Shown here in pieces: positions 42,301 to 54,300 of a stretch of 64,000 nt of DNA. Positions within the stretch are counted from its first letter, which is position 1, and every line of letters begins with the position of its first letter. The position numbers and the translations under genes are program-made. Under the pieces are notes generated by a model that saw nothing but the letters and a program-made list of their open reading frames with translations, did no database searches and was not told where the DNA came from. The DNA is from Trogon surrucura (taxonomy: Eukaryota > Chordata > Aves > Trogoniformes > Trogonidae), in contig CM036630.1 in NCBI GenBank assembly GCA_020746105.1, forward strand, positions 11,803,840-11,867,839, written 5' to 3'.

Positions 42301-45300
42301 AGGTTATAGTAAACAACAGAAAAAGTTCTAAACTTCTCATTAAAAAAAAATTAGTATGTGTGATATTAAATATGTTATATATTTTAAAAGATGTTTGAAG
42401 AGTCACTTGGTCATCTGCTCCCTCATAAAAAATCTGAAAACCTGCTGTCAGGTTTTTCAAAAATCAGATTTCTGAAAATTAAAGAATCCAGCCATCACAA
42501 ATCTCAGCCATCATTGCACAAGCTGTCAGTCCTGTATCCAGGCTGGGTCTGGTACTTGCAGTAGGACCTTCTTTGCTAAGGCCCTTTTGTATAAAAACAT
42601 GCACAAAAAAATCCCACATCCAAATGCTGTTGACAGGTAGCCAAAGGTAGTCTTGCTGCTGGAAATTGCCCGTCTTGCTGAGGCAACTCACGTTCCTCAT
42701 GTGTGCAATGACTTCCATTAGACTGTCTGCATCCTCAGCGTAACGTGTGGGTAAGACCTGGGCCTTAGAGGCTGTAATGCTCGGTTTGTCTTTGGTTAGA
42801 GAGGGCATGGTTTTCTGTGACAACCTTGGTTAGATAAAGACACGCAACCCGAGCAGTGTTGCTCTTACCAAGTCCCAGGCTGGAGCTTCCTCCTTGCTCC
42901 TCAGTCCTTGCCCTGATGTGTAACAAGGATCCGAGTGTGAACTGGCTTTTAGGTCTGATGTATCCCAACATGTTGTCTGTGATCCAGTGTCAGTCGTGAG
43001 AATGTTTAATCTGTGTTTTCTTTGGCCTACGTAAATCCTTGGCTGTTTTTATTAAGGGATGAGTCCCAAGGGCTGAGTGGCACAAAGCTCTGCTTTGCTG
43101 GAGCCAGTGACTCCTTTTGAGAGAAGGATTTGATCTGCGTAGTAACTGTGCAGGACTTAAACTTCACCTGTCCCTCTCGGGTGCTGTGTGTGTGTTTCAT
43201 TCTTCTTCACTGTGAACCTTAAATTTGGATTTGCACTCTTCTGGTTTTGACTGGTTGCTTCTCTGTGTTCTTTTGTTCTCCCTTTTCCTCATGTTCAGAG
43301 TAGTTGGAAATCTCTTCTCTCCATGGCAGGATATGTCTTGTGTTACTCTGTTCTTTTAGGCTTTTGCTACCTGCTTTGGAATTCTGGTGATTGTCTTTTT
43401 AGGAAATACTTATGAGTCATTGCATTTGTACTTTCTGTCCCCCTGTTCTTTCACTGAGCTTATCTTTTGACTTGCTCTCTACAGAGTCGTGATCTATCCC
43501 TGTATGCTGAGTAGAAGCCTTTCTCCATATGCTCTTTAGTTATCATTCAAGTTTTTCTAAAGTATGATCTCCTTTGTCCTGTATTTCATATTGACAGTAA
43601 ATGATTTTTAATTATCCCTTCATTTCTTGAGTAAAGTAAAAAATAAAGCATCAAAACCCAAACTTTTTCCTAGGTCAGACTTCTAATCTAAAAGGTTCTA
43701 GTTATTTAAATATGAAATGCTTGTATCTTCAGAATTTTCCTTAGTTCTCTTTGTCCTGAAAATACTGAGCTCTTGGGCTTTTTAAATTTCTTTTAAAGTT
43801 CGTATTGCACAAAGAAACCTTCTAATGGAGTCTACATTAAAATGCTTGAGAGCCTGACGTGAACTGAAATAAGGCCATTTTATTCTCCTGAAAAATTTAA
43901 CAGTAGTACATTTCTTAGCAATTTCTCCTCTTTCAGTGATAAAGATCTCAGTGAGTATCTTGCTGGTTTGTAACAGATTCTCTACGTTGAAAAAGTTTGT
44001 CTGTCCTTTATGGATCTAAACAGGTATCACTGGAGACTTGCACTTACCTCTTCAGTAAGAAAATGCGTTCTCTGGCATATGATATTATCAGACAGATATA
44101 ACTCAAATCTTGCACCTCGTAGTGCTGGAATCCATCATTTAATTTTTATTTGAAATGGCTCAATTGAATAAATCTTGAAGAATCTTGAACCTGGGCTACA
44201 ATGTAATTCGCATGTAATGTGAAGTAATGAATTTTTCACCATTCTTCCTTTCAATTTTACTTAAGTAAAAAAATTTAACTAGTTCTTCATGGTTTTCAGT
44301 AGTAAAAAACTCCACCTTGTTTCATGGTTGTGATGGCCCAAAATATAAAATGCTTGTCTGAAAGTGTGATCTAGAAACTGAGCCATGCTGGGTTGTTTAA
44401 TATACTGTATTTTCAGCAGAAGGTCTGATACAAGACTGCAACAAGAGTTAGTGAAGTGTGCTTCTGATAGATAAGTCTTGGTTAATGTCTAAGTGCTGTT
44501 TTTTTCTTTTAAACTAAACTCAAGTTGGATGAGTGTGTATAAATTAAGCCCAGGCTTCAGTTTTTTCAACTTTCTTAATGAGACTGCACAGCCACTGTAC
44601 TTCCTTCAAGGAAAACCGTCAGCTGCTTGTAAGATGTGATACCGGTATGGAGGTCTTGAATACCCAATTAGAAAATTTTTTTGTATGTTTAGTAAAGTTG
44701 CTCAGTGTACTTTGTTGCTGCTGAAAGGTTGAGTTGCTTTACTGCCTTTTTTTTTTTTTTTTAAACTCTTTCAAAGATTTTTTTTTTTAATCCCTATGGA
44801 AAAGAAAGAACAGAAAATTAGCACCTGTTGCTCTGAAGTCTTCTGATATTTTGGTGCTGCACTTTTGTATATTCATGAATGTCGCTGTATAAAACAAAGT
44901 TGGTTTACCTCTGAGCCCACAGCTTGGCCGCGAATGGAATGTCGTGCATTAAGTGACAGTTACAAAACTGGCACGTCCCATTTCTGATAAGCTGCCTACG
45001 CTGCAGCCGGGCTTGATTGTGCCCCTTGTGCTTCTCCAGTGGAGCCCAACAGGATCCGTGTGTGCTGGGGGTGCATTAAGGTTGTGGTGTTGTCATAAAC
45101 AAATGGTTTTGAAGCTGCGTTCCTGCCCCTTAATGACGGGTGTTACGTGCTGTGCCTGGCTGCAGTGGTGTTGGTTCAGCACCGTGGGAGATTTCAGTTT
45201 GCTTCTGGAAACTTGTCAGGTTTATGTGGGGAGGACAGGGGGGCTTGAGAAAGATTCCAGAAAGACTGTGAGCTGCTTTTGTTTTTTTCCTGTTACCTTT

Positions 45301-48300
45301 AGTATTTCTTATCTTAATGCCTTACACAGGTGAAAGATACGATCCTGAGCCCAAGTCGAAATGGGATGAAGAATGGGATAAAAAACCAGCTTTTCCGTTC
45401 AGCGATAAGTTAGGTGAGCTAAGCGACAAAATTGGAAGCACGATCGATGATACCATCAGCAAGTTCCGAAGGAAAGATAGGGAAGACTCTCCAGAAAGAT
45501 GCAGGTACTGGAGTTACTTTAGCATGAATTTATTCTGTGAAATCGCTGTTATAAAGCTCGTTGACATTGCTGATTATTAGTTGCAATACTCTGACATCCT
45601 TTTTGTCCGTATGGAGGCACGTACCTGCGCAGTACCTGCTTCCTGGGCTTCTTACACAGCCCTGACTGGCCTTGGGGAATAATGTACTGCTCTTGGCTGC
45701 CTTCCACTACTGCCCCTAGCTTGGATAGCTGCTGGCAAAGCAGGGAATTTGGCTGAAATTTCTGAAGTTTCTCCTTGTCTCAGCAACGCAGTGGTTTTTC
45801 TTGTGTCAGGCTGCCACTTAATGCTACAGTTACTCTGAATGCTGAAGTGCCAGAGAAGATGGAGATGTAAAATTGCTTACACCTGCCTTGACGCAGTGCT
45901 TCTTCCTTCAGCTGATCTAAGGAAGAACAGACTGCAGGTGACTTATTAAAAAAAAATAAAAAAAGTCAATTTCAATTGAACTGTCTAAAGAAACTTTTAT
46001 TTTTCATACATCTGCACATTACATTTTTTCGGTAAGAAGGAAAACCTAACCTCCTTTGCCACCAGAAAGAACTTTACTTACATCGCACTTCAGCAGGTGC
46101 ATTGTGTTTTATTATCTGGAGATCAATTTCATACTTAACAGAACCTGAAATTGTTGTGGAGAAAGCGCTCAAGTATATTGAAATAATTCCCTTTTGGGAA
46201 ACAACTTAAAATTCAAATTTGCGCTGAGATCTGACTATTTTTTATAGGAATATCTTCAGATACAGTCACACACACTCTTTATATCTATGTGTATAAAAAT
46301 ACACATGCACACACAAGTGTATATGTTACAAAATTCAAGTGGTTTTGCACAGAAACAAAAAAATAACTGTAATGGTAGCATTTCTGAGAAAAAAAAAAAG
46401 CAGTATGGCTTTCTTGCTAGGGCATTAATAAGTCATAAAACTGGTATTCTTTGCACACATCAGGGTTCCCTCTTAGAACTCGCTATCTATAGACTACAAA
46501 GAGAAGGGATCAGAAGAAAAGTAAACAATTTCAAATTTAACAATGGTATATTGCCGTGTGCTTTTCTGTACTTACCTTTCAAGAGCAACTCGTCACGTGA
46601 CATCTGTACAGCTCACTATCCACATTTCATGTAGAGCATGTACAGTAAACATTTCTTTTAATCTTACTTCCTTTGCTTTATTTCTGAATGGCTCCTGGTC
46701 TTACACTTGTGCTAGCATGAAGTCTTCCACCTTCCAGTATTTTAGACAGTCCTTTCTGTGGCCAGATCTTCATAAAAAGCAGCTTATTTTGAGGACTTCT
46801 CCATTGTACAGCTCTACCCCAAGTTACACTGACCATTTTCTCTGGCAGATACTACATTTTTCATTTTTGTTTTGCTCTTGTAACCCTTGTCCCTTCTGGT
46901 TTATTCCTTTTTTTTTTAAAAAAGTCAGTCTTGAAATTTCTGAAAGTAATAAACTGATGACTTGGAGGGGGAGGAGTGGGGCAGTGATTTTTTGGGACAT
47001 CTGTGAGTGAAAACAATGTAGGGGTTGCAGGTCATCCTGCTGTAAGAAGGAAGCCAGGCTGGGTTGCAGGCATCTGACTTCTCTCACATTGGTTTGGCTC
47101 CTACCCTGACAGTTCCTTTCACCTTCTCTTGGCGTGGTGATTAGACAACACGGAAGGTATTTTATCAGAGCGTTGAAATGAAGAGGTTTCTTTCTACAGA
47201 AGGCATCAAAAGATCTGAGAAGATTGAACTCAAAGTTATAGAACATCTGTCTATTTATACTTAAAGATACTGTAAATCCAAACCTTATAACTCATGTTGT
47301 ATTAACAGAATACTATATTTTGTATGAAGTTAAATATTGAAGCTGAAAGTAACATGAAATTTTAATTATGTGACTTAAGCTCACAACAGCATAACATTCT
47401 CTTGTAAATGCTTCATGAAATCCACACATTTCTGTGTTTTCACACTTCAGCAATTTTTTTTCCTAAAAGCACAAAAGAAGCCTCCAAAAATTTACTAGTT
47501 TATTTGTAGCCTGCTGCTATATAACAACATTGAATTAAGTTGCCATTTCCCTTGGAAAAGTGACTAAATGGTGATACTTGCTCAGCTGGCAAATGCCTTG
47601 TTATATGTTCTATTGTTCCTATGTCAATAGCTTTATAAATCATTATTACTTCAGTACTGTAAATCCAATAAAGGTCTTGAAGCACACAGAATAAATGTGA
47701 CTTACGCATCTTCTCCGTGGTTACTGGAATTTGGATGACACAATCTTTACCTCCAATATACACACGAGAACTCAGCCAAACTTCTGGGGCTTTGACTCTT
47801 CTTGCAACGCTAGCAGTCTGTGTAGAAGAGAACAAAAACTGCTTGAAGCAACTAAGTACACCTATAAAAGGACGCAACAGCCGTGTTTAAAGGCAACTTC
47901 CACGTAAAAGATTACTTCTATAGTAGGATATAATTCAGATAGTCTTAAAGTATCAGTAAACTATTTTTATTGCCTTTGAAGAACTATCAAAAAAAACCTC
48001 CAAACCCACACAACCACGAAAACCTGAAGGCAAAGTGTCTGTCTGTGCTTTTATTTCTGGAAGTTGCAACCAAAGGAGCATTCATCTGTTTGGTTTTTTT
48101 AATTTTTGTTTTGTTGTTGTGGCCATTAAAGAAGAATAAACAGATCTCCTGAGGCAGTTTGGAAGCGGTACAGACTGTCATAGAAAACTGTGTCGTGTCA
48201 TATTTGTCCTGCTTTCTGGCATATATGTTTAATTTCTTTTGTCAGAAGCTTGTAGACATTTATTTTGCCATAGATCTCCACCTTCATTGTTACCTCAGTG

Positions 48301-51300
48301 AGATTGATCTCTACTGGTTCTGTAGCAGTAGTTCCATTGATCAGACTTGGATGTTTGTCCCTTCCTCAGCCCACAGAATGTTTGTGGTGTTGACAAGAAA
48401 CACATTGTGGCAGATTTTAGGAAACCAGCCTTAATTGTGATTGTCCTGGTCTCGGATACTTTCAACACGTGTCTGGAAGACAATGTCATCCACACTCCTG
48501 CGAGGTTTTCCGGGTGGATGTACCAGGTGTGCGCTGCTAAAGTGCAGCTTGGTCTTCTCTGCAGGCTTACGTTAAAATCCTGATGTCACAGACAAGAACG
48601 TGGTTAGTGGGCCCTTCCGATGTACGTGTGCCCCGAGGGAGGCTGGCTGCAGAAATCCAGAACGGGAAGAGCAGCCCCGTCGTTTCATGTCAGCACGGAA
48701 GGGACGGCTTGGGTGGTGCCACCTGAGCTCGCTTGTCTGTGTAAGGCTGGCTCAGGCAAATGCTGGTAGTCACTCGGTTGGCCAGCAGCTTTGGTATTTT
48801 TCTTTGAAAAAATAAAATAAAAAAACATAGACTGAGAGTGTGCATTTATATTTGCGGATGTTAATAAATTGAGCGGCAAGTAGGTAATACACATGGAGGA
48901 AATGACACACGCAGTGTATTCCAAAAAGCCCACTATTGTGAACAGAGAACAAAGGCTACCCTCCAGAGTATATTGCAGTTGCTGTCATATTCCCACTGAC
49001 AAAGGGAGAGCCTTTCCTAAATTTTGCGGTTGTAGCATTCTAATGCATTATTAAAATATAAAAACCTTCCACTTTCAGCTGTGTTGCTAAGGGAATTACT
49101 ATTTCAAAATACGTTTCAATATATTTAAGCTTTCTCTACAGCAATTTTCACTGTTATGTACAGATCTTATCTTGATGGTGCCAGGCAACGTGACTGTTGG
49201 TGGGGGACAATTGCCTTGTTTGTGAAAGACTTAAAATATAAAGGTAGAAAATGTAACAGATTAAACAACATTATGCAGTGACGTCTAAAAAGTTTTTGCC
49301 TAATATGATGACACTTTTGCTCTTTTACATTTTAAGAATAAACGTGCGTTCTCTGATGGAAAATGAATAGTACCACTGCGTTGCATAATTCTGTAAACAT
49401 TTTCTTCTCCAAACATTTTAAAGAATATAAAAGCCTGTATCTCTGAAAAGGGAAATGAGTTGAAACCTGAAAGATAGTACCTGTGTTTGGTTCACTGCTT
49501 TCTGTCTTTTGGTGTAAGTACTGAGCAGACCTGCCAGCTTAACTTTTTGTTGCTGAAGTGTTACATAATATGTGGGGGAGTTCCTGTCAGAAGGTAATTA
49601 AATGTACTAGATTTAGACGCTGATTTCCTATTATCCTCTGCTGTGGACTTGCAGTTTATAACAAAATAACTTGCTTTTCTTTGTCACTTCTGTACGATAC
49701 GTGCAATGCTGTGTTATGTGGGTGCGTTCGGTAAGGGTAAAGCATTTCCTTTTTCAAATGTAGAAGCATTATTTTTATTATGAGCTGTTGCTGCAGAACT
49801 ACAGTAACCAAAACTCTTGTGGCTTAAGCCCGATATTCACTTCAGTAACTGAGAAAAGTCCATCATGAATGGTGTTCTGTCACTTTGTTTTTCTAGTGAC
49901 AGTGATGAGGAAAAATCAAGAAGAGGTAAATCTCCCAAAGCTGAGTTTAAAGATGAAGAAGAGACTGTGAGAACGAAACACATTCATATTACACAAGCTA
50001 CAGAAATTACAACCACCAGACACAAACGCACAGCAAATCCTTCAAAAACCATCGACTTGGGAGCAGCAGCACATTATACAGGGGATAAAGCAAGTCCAGA
50101 ACAGAATGTTGCTGCTCATAATGCACAGCCTACAGCAAAGGTGAGACTGCAGGAGAGCACAATCAAACATGGTATTGGAAACTGTTTTCTTCTCAACTCT
50201 TAAGACAATTTCTGTTATGCATCTTTCAAGGGAAGTAGTTTATCAAAAATGTTTAGTTGAGGCTTTCAAAGGCTGTGGAATGGTTTTGTTATAATTAATT
50301 GTGTGATTATTTCAAGGTGTAGAATTTTTAAAATATAGTCATTACCATATTTTACTCTCTTCGGGAAAGCGAAGATAAAATCTTGGCCTGAAGTGGGAAG
50401 GATTCTCTGAACCTGCATGCTTACTGAGAAATGACCAGGTTCTTCAGTTACAGTAAAAAAACCTGAGCCACTAGCCTTGCAGTATTTGCCCAGGGATTTT
50501 AAATGTAGCCACGTTCCAGTAATCAATGGCTTCAGAGACAAATCTGCCATCTCTCCAAAGCAAAAGAAAACAAAAAAAAACCCTCCAAAGAAACAGAAGA
50601 CTTCTCAAAGTCATTTGAGATCAGAGATGAAATCTGTTGTGTAATTTCTTCTTCAGGCTTCTGTACCCTCTGGGAGCAAGTCGTCTAATGACCTGGTTGA
50701 TCTCTTTGATGGAGCTAGCCAGCCTGTCTCAACAGGTAGGCATATTTTGGTTTTATTTTCTTAATGCATATTTTGAACTAATTCCGAGGATAAGCTTGTT
50801 TGAGGTTACGTAGATAGAGTAGTAGATACGTTGAGAAACGGCAGCTCTACATTTCTGAGTACTCTAGAACCTACGGCAAGGAACTGGATGTGCTAGTGCG
50901 TGGGACTAATAAATGTTAGCAGCACAAAGATTAACTGCCGGATCAGTCTGTCAGAAACTCTGTTTGTAATGCAGTTATTTATAATTAACTCCAAAAGCAA
51001 GTGCAATCCATTCACATTCAAGCATTTCTCGTGGTGCAGTTCAAAGGCTGGGCAGCTCAATGATCTTCATATAAGCTTTCATCTAAAGCACGTGGCACAC
51101 TTGTTTCTTAATCTCATTTTAATCTTAGCACTTGGTTGATCCTGACTCTAATATTAAAAAGAAATGGCTGCTTAAAGGTAAAATTATTCACTGTAACACA
51201 CATCCCTTCGCTCTTTAAATGTGCAGTTCAATTTTAAGTCCATTAACCTTCAGGTGGACTTGCCCTTACATTCAAACCACAGCTGCTTTTTGGAAGTGTG

Positions 51301-54300
51301 TTAAATTTCAGTACTTTGCAAATAGGATTTATAGAGGAGTTCAGGGGTTTAGTGGTTTGCTTTTTAAAACCTAAAACTTTAAACGCTTGTCATTGTGCTT
51401 ACAGGTTCTTAGTAACAACAGTTTTGATTGTGGCTAGCATGGAATAAGGAGAAGGATTTCCATGCACTTGTGGTCTAATGGCACAGCTGGGAGAGAGTTT
51501 ACTGTGGGCGGAGTTTTTGTTTACAAATCACTTTGAGTAGCAAATAAAATACAAGCACGTGCATTTTCATAGGTAAAAACCTTCCGTGTAACTTCTCTCC
51601 GTTGTAAATATGCAACTTCTCTTACGTATGAGATCGTATTCACGTTATTTGTTTCATGCATTGGTTCTTTTATACACAAATGCTTTTGTTATTTTGTTAA
51701 CTTGATATACAAAGGTGTTCATTGTACATTGGAGTACATGTGGGATTTTGATATCCTGGATCAGAACCACTACCCCAAATTAAAACTGAAACTTCTCCTC
51801 TCTAATCCCTATGGGAAAAGAGATTAGAGCCTTTTTTGGTGTTGCTTATATACGTATGTGTATCTTTTTTATGTATAAAAATAAAATCACATTGAGAATA
51901 GATGTTTCCACTTCAAATTGAGCCTTCCCATATTTCAAGCTTCCATATTACAGTGTATTTGAATCTTTCCTCAGTTTGGCTCTTTGCTGTAGTAAACCTT
52001 TTTTTCCTTTTGCCTTTTTTCTTCTTTTTCCAAAGCAGCATTTAGAAATGGTATTGAGAAGAGGCGTGTTACCAGCTGGTGCTGCTAAATAACCTCTTTG
52101 CTGACCTGGGAAGGCAGATGGAAAGGGTTCATTTGTAGTGACAGATCTCGCATGGGAATCTTTGAGGATAGCTCATGTTGAGAAGATTAGCGCGGTCCTT
52201 CCCGTGCAGGTCACTTGTGATGACCACTGTTCCTTGCAGCACAGGGTGTGGGAACATTCCCAATGTCAGGCAAGCCACAGGGAAAGGGTCAAAGGCAACC
52301 TTTGATCTGTCCTGTGAAGGAACTGGCGGGGAAGTCATGTGAATTCGGGGAACTTAGAATTTGCTTATCTGTGTATTTTCAGGTGCAGAGGTGTGGAAGA
52401 AGGTTGGTGAGGCTTGAGGGGTTACACATTACTAAAGCAGCACAATTTGTACGTGCTGGGGACAGTTGGTTGCCATAAAGGAGCAATCTGTTTGAGAAGA
52501 TGTAGAATCTGTGGCTAGACCTGCAGGAAGTATTTTTTTTGGTGTTACTGGAGATGAGGGTCTTTAATCTTAGCTGGTGATGCCTTTCTTTTGAGAGTAA
52601 CTGCATTCAGCTTGAGCTCTGCCGCCTTTCTTTGGAACTCAGTTTCATTTGAAAACAAGCAATAGAGGTGGAGGAAAAGTTGACTTGACTGAAAATGTTA
52701 TGGGGTTATTTTGAGTTTGAACCTAGTTCTGTTTTTAAAATTAAATTAATCCCTAGGTACTTTGTCAAACAGCCCAGGGGTAATAGGCGTTGCACGAGAG
52801 AATTGATTTTTTGAGGATGTGGTCGAGAGTGTGTCATCTGTGTTGCTCATTCTGATATAAACCCTCAAACCATTAACCTGTTCTGAACTCTGTAAGGACT
52901 CGTGTGATGAAAAAAATGATTTGAAAATGTTGATAGCAGTAGGCAGAGTAAACACGATCAGAACAGCTTTTTAGCTTGATATTTCCCTGGCTCGTCTTAC
53001 CCTTTTCCGTTCTCAGGTTGCAGTCAGTATCAAACTTGTGTATAAACGCATGCGAGATGCTTATTTGATCATTGCAGAATTTGCGCTGAAGAAATTCCTT
53101 AGCTTTGTGTGAAACCTTCTCCCTCTTGAAAAGGTGGTAGAAGGGTTTCAGTAGGGCTGTATTTCTGAAAAGTCAAAGAGCCCATCCTTGCATTCCCTGC
53201 TCGTGTTTTATATCGTGTGCTTCACGCTCGGCAAGAAAAGACATTTCCCCTTAGAAGAGCAGTCGCCTTCCTGGCAATGTCTACAGTAAAATAACATTAA
53301 AAAGAAATACAAGTACACATGTATTAGAAAGTGAATGGTTCCTTTTTATTACTGCTAGCCATTTATTAAAAGGGAGATGGTTCTAGTTTAATTAACCCAG
53401 TTGAGAGCAGCAGATGGGGCAGAATGTCTTGCAGCGATAAGACAATTCAGAAATGGCACCAGATGTTGGAAGCTGTCCCTGGTGGTGTTTGAGTGCAGCA
53501 CAGATGTTCCAGTCCCACCTGGCTAGTTTCTAAGCACTGCAGGCTAAGCAGCTGTGATGTAACCTATATAATGTACGCATAACACTAAAAGCAAAATAAT
53601 TGAACTGCTGCAACTTCTAAGGGTGGGGCTGCTTGGAGGTGAAATCTTTGAGGACAAACAAATAAGGTCAACTTCTTAACTTCCTCAGGTCAGCAGAATG
53701 CCTACTTAAAAGCAATAACAACAATAATTGGATGATTTCTTTTTTTGTAAACTCCTTTTTTATTTTAAAAAAGCAGCTTTCCAATGCAGTTCTTAAATCT
53801 TTGTTTGGTTTTTATACCCTGACTTTATTTGTTAGTGAAAAATTGTTACTATGCTGTATTCAGAAGTTAATAATTTATATGCTGTATACAAATGTCTGCT
53901 TGGAAACTTAATGTTCCTGCTGTACAAAGTAAGCAAACTTTAAAAAAAAAATAACACAAATGCAAGCTCTGTCCTTGAAATCCCAATGCAAGATCATTGC
54001 AGAATCATTCATCCTTTAAGTAACACAAAAACTAAATATAAGGCAGCATGTAATTTTTCATAGTAAGCGTAATAACTTTTCTACAATAAGAATGTTTGGC
54101 TTTTATGCTTCCAAAGTTTTAATTTTACAAACTGCCAAACTAGTAGCATTCCTCACTAGTTAAAAACTTATTAACTTTTTTAATCTCTCAAAAATTATCT
54201 TTAGGGATAGCAAAAACTTGCGTGTTTGATTTCTTCCCTAGGAAAACCAAACTGCAAGACCTGCAAGGCAGTTGGAAATAATCCAGTTTATTGTTGCTCA

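Larger units (their letters stand above)
45505..49896 (+). other. CLINT1: CLINT1 intron 6
   Basis: This 4.4 kb intron, on its opposite strand, carries most of the putative antisense exon chain described separately. On the + strand nothing coding was recognised. Confidence 0.8.
45529..50552 (-). pseudogene. Putative unrecognised antisense multi-exon gene, probably decaying
   Basis: On the - strand, exon-like ORFs in transcription order are: 50552-50346, 49442-49329, 49229-49162, 48579-48294, 47817-47706, 46144-46082, 45931-45883 and 45841-45652 (stop TAA at 45654-45652). An AATAAA follows at 45534-45529. Six of the seven junctions are clearly phase-compatible, for example ATGC|GTAAGT to TTTCAG|GTTCTG giving EKMR-SVKYE. 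The seventh, leaving exon c, depends on the frame change noted next. The 50.3 kb and 48.4 kb exons each need an apparent +1 shift to keep the chain in frame, which suggests decay or assembly indels. CpG content looks higher in the exons than in adjacent intron. The encoded product has many sequons (NVS, NTT, NGT, NLT) and no clear membrane span. I do not recognise the family. Chance remains possible because choosing splice sites by eye gives freedom. Confidence 0.4.

Noticed and set aside
44953-45333. 126-codon frame running into CLINT1 exon 6
   Set aside because: It is intronic, in a different frame from the exon, and crosses the true acceptor at 45329.
46824-47246. 140-codon - strand ORF in intron 6
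   Set aside because: It lies between antisense exons e and f, has no matching splice phase and includes low-complexity runs; treated as intronic.
49449-49541. Extra small antisense exon ending CACAG|GTACTA upstream of exon b
   Set aside because: It is open in more than one frame, but exon a already joins exon b in phase directly and the acceptor choice was arbitrary.
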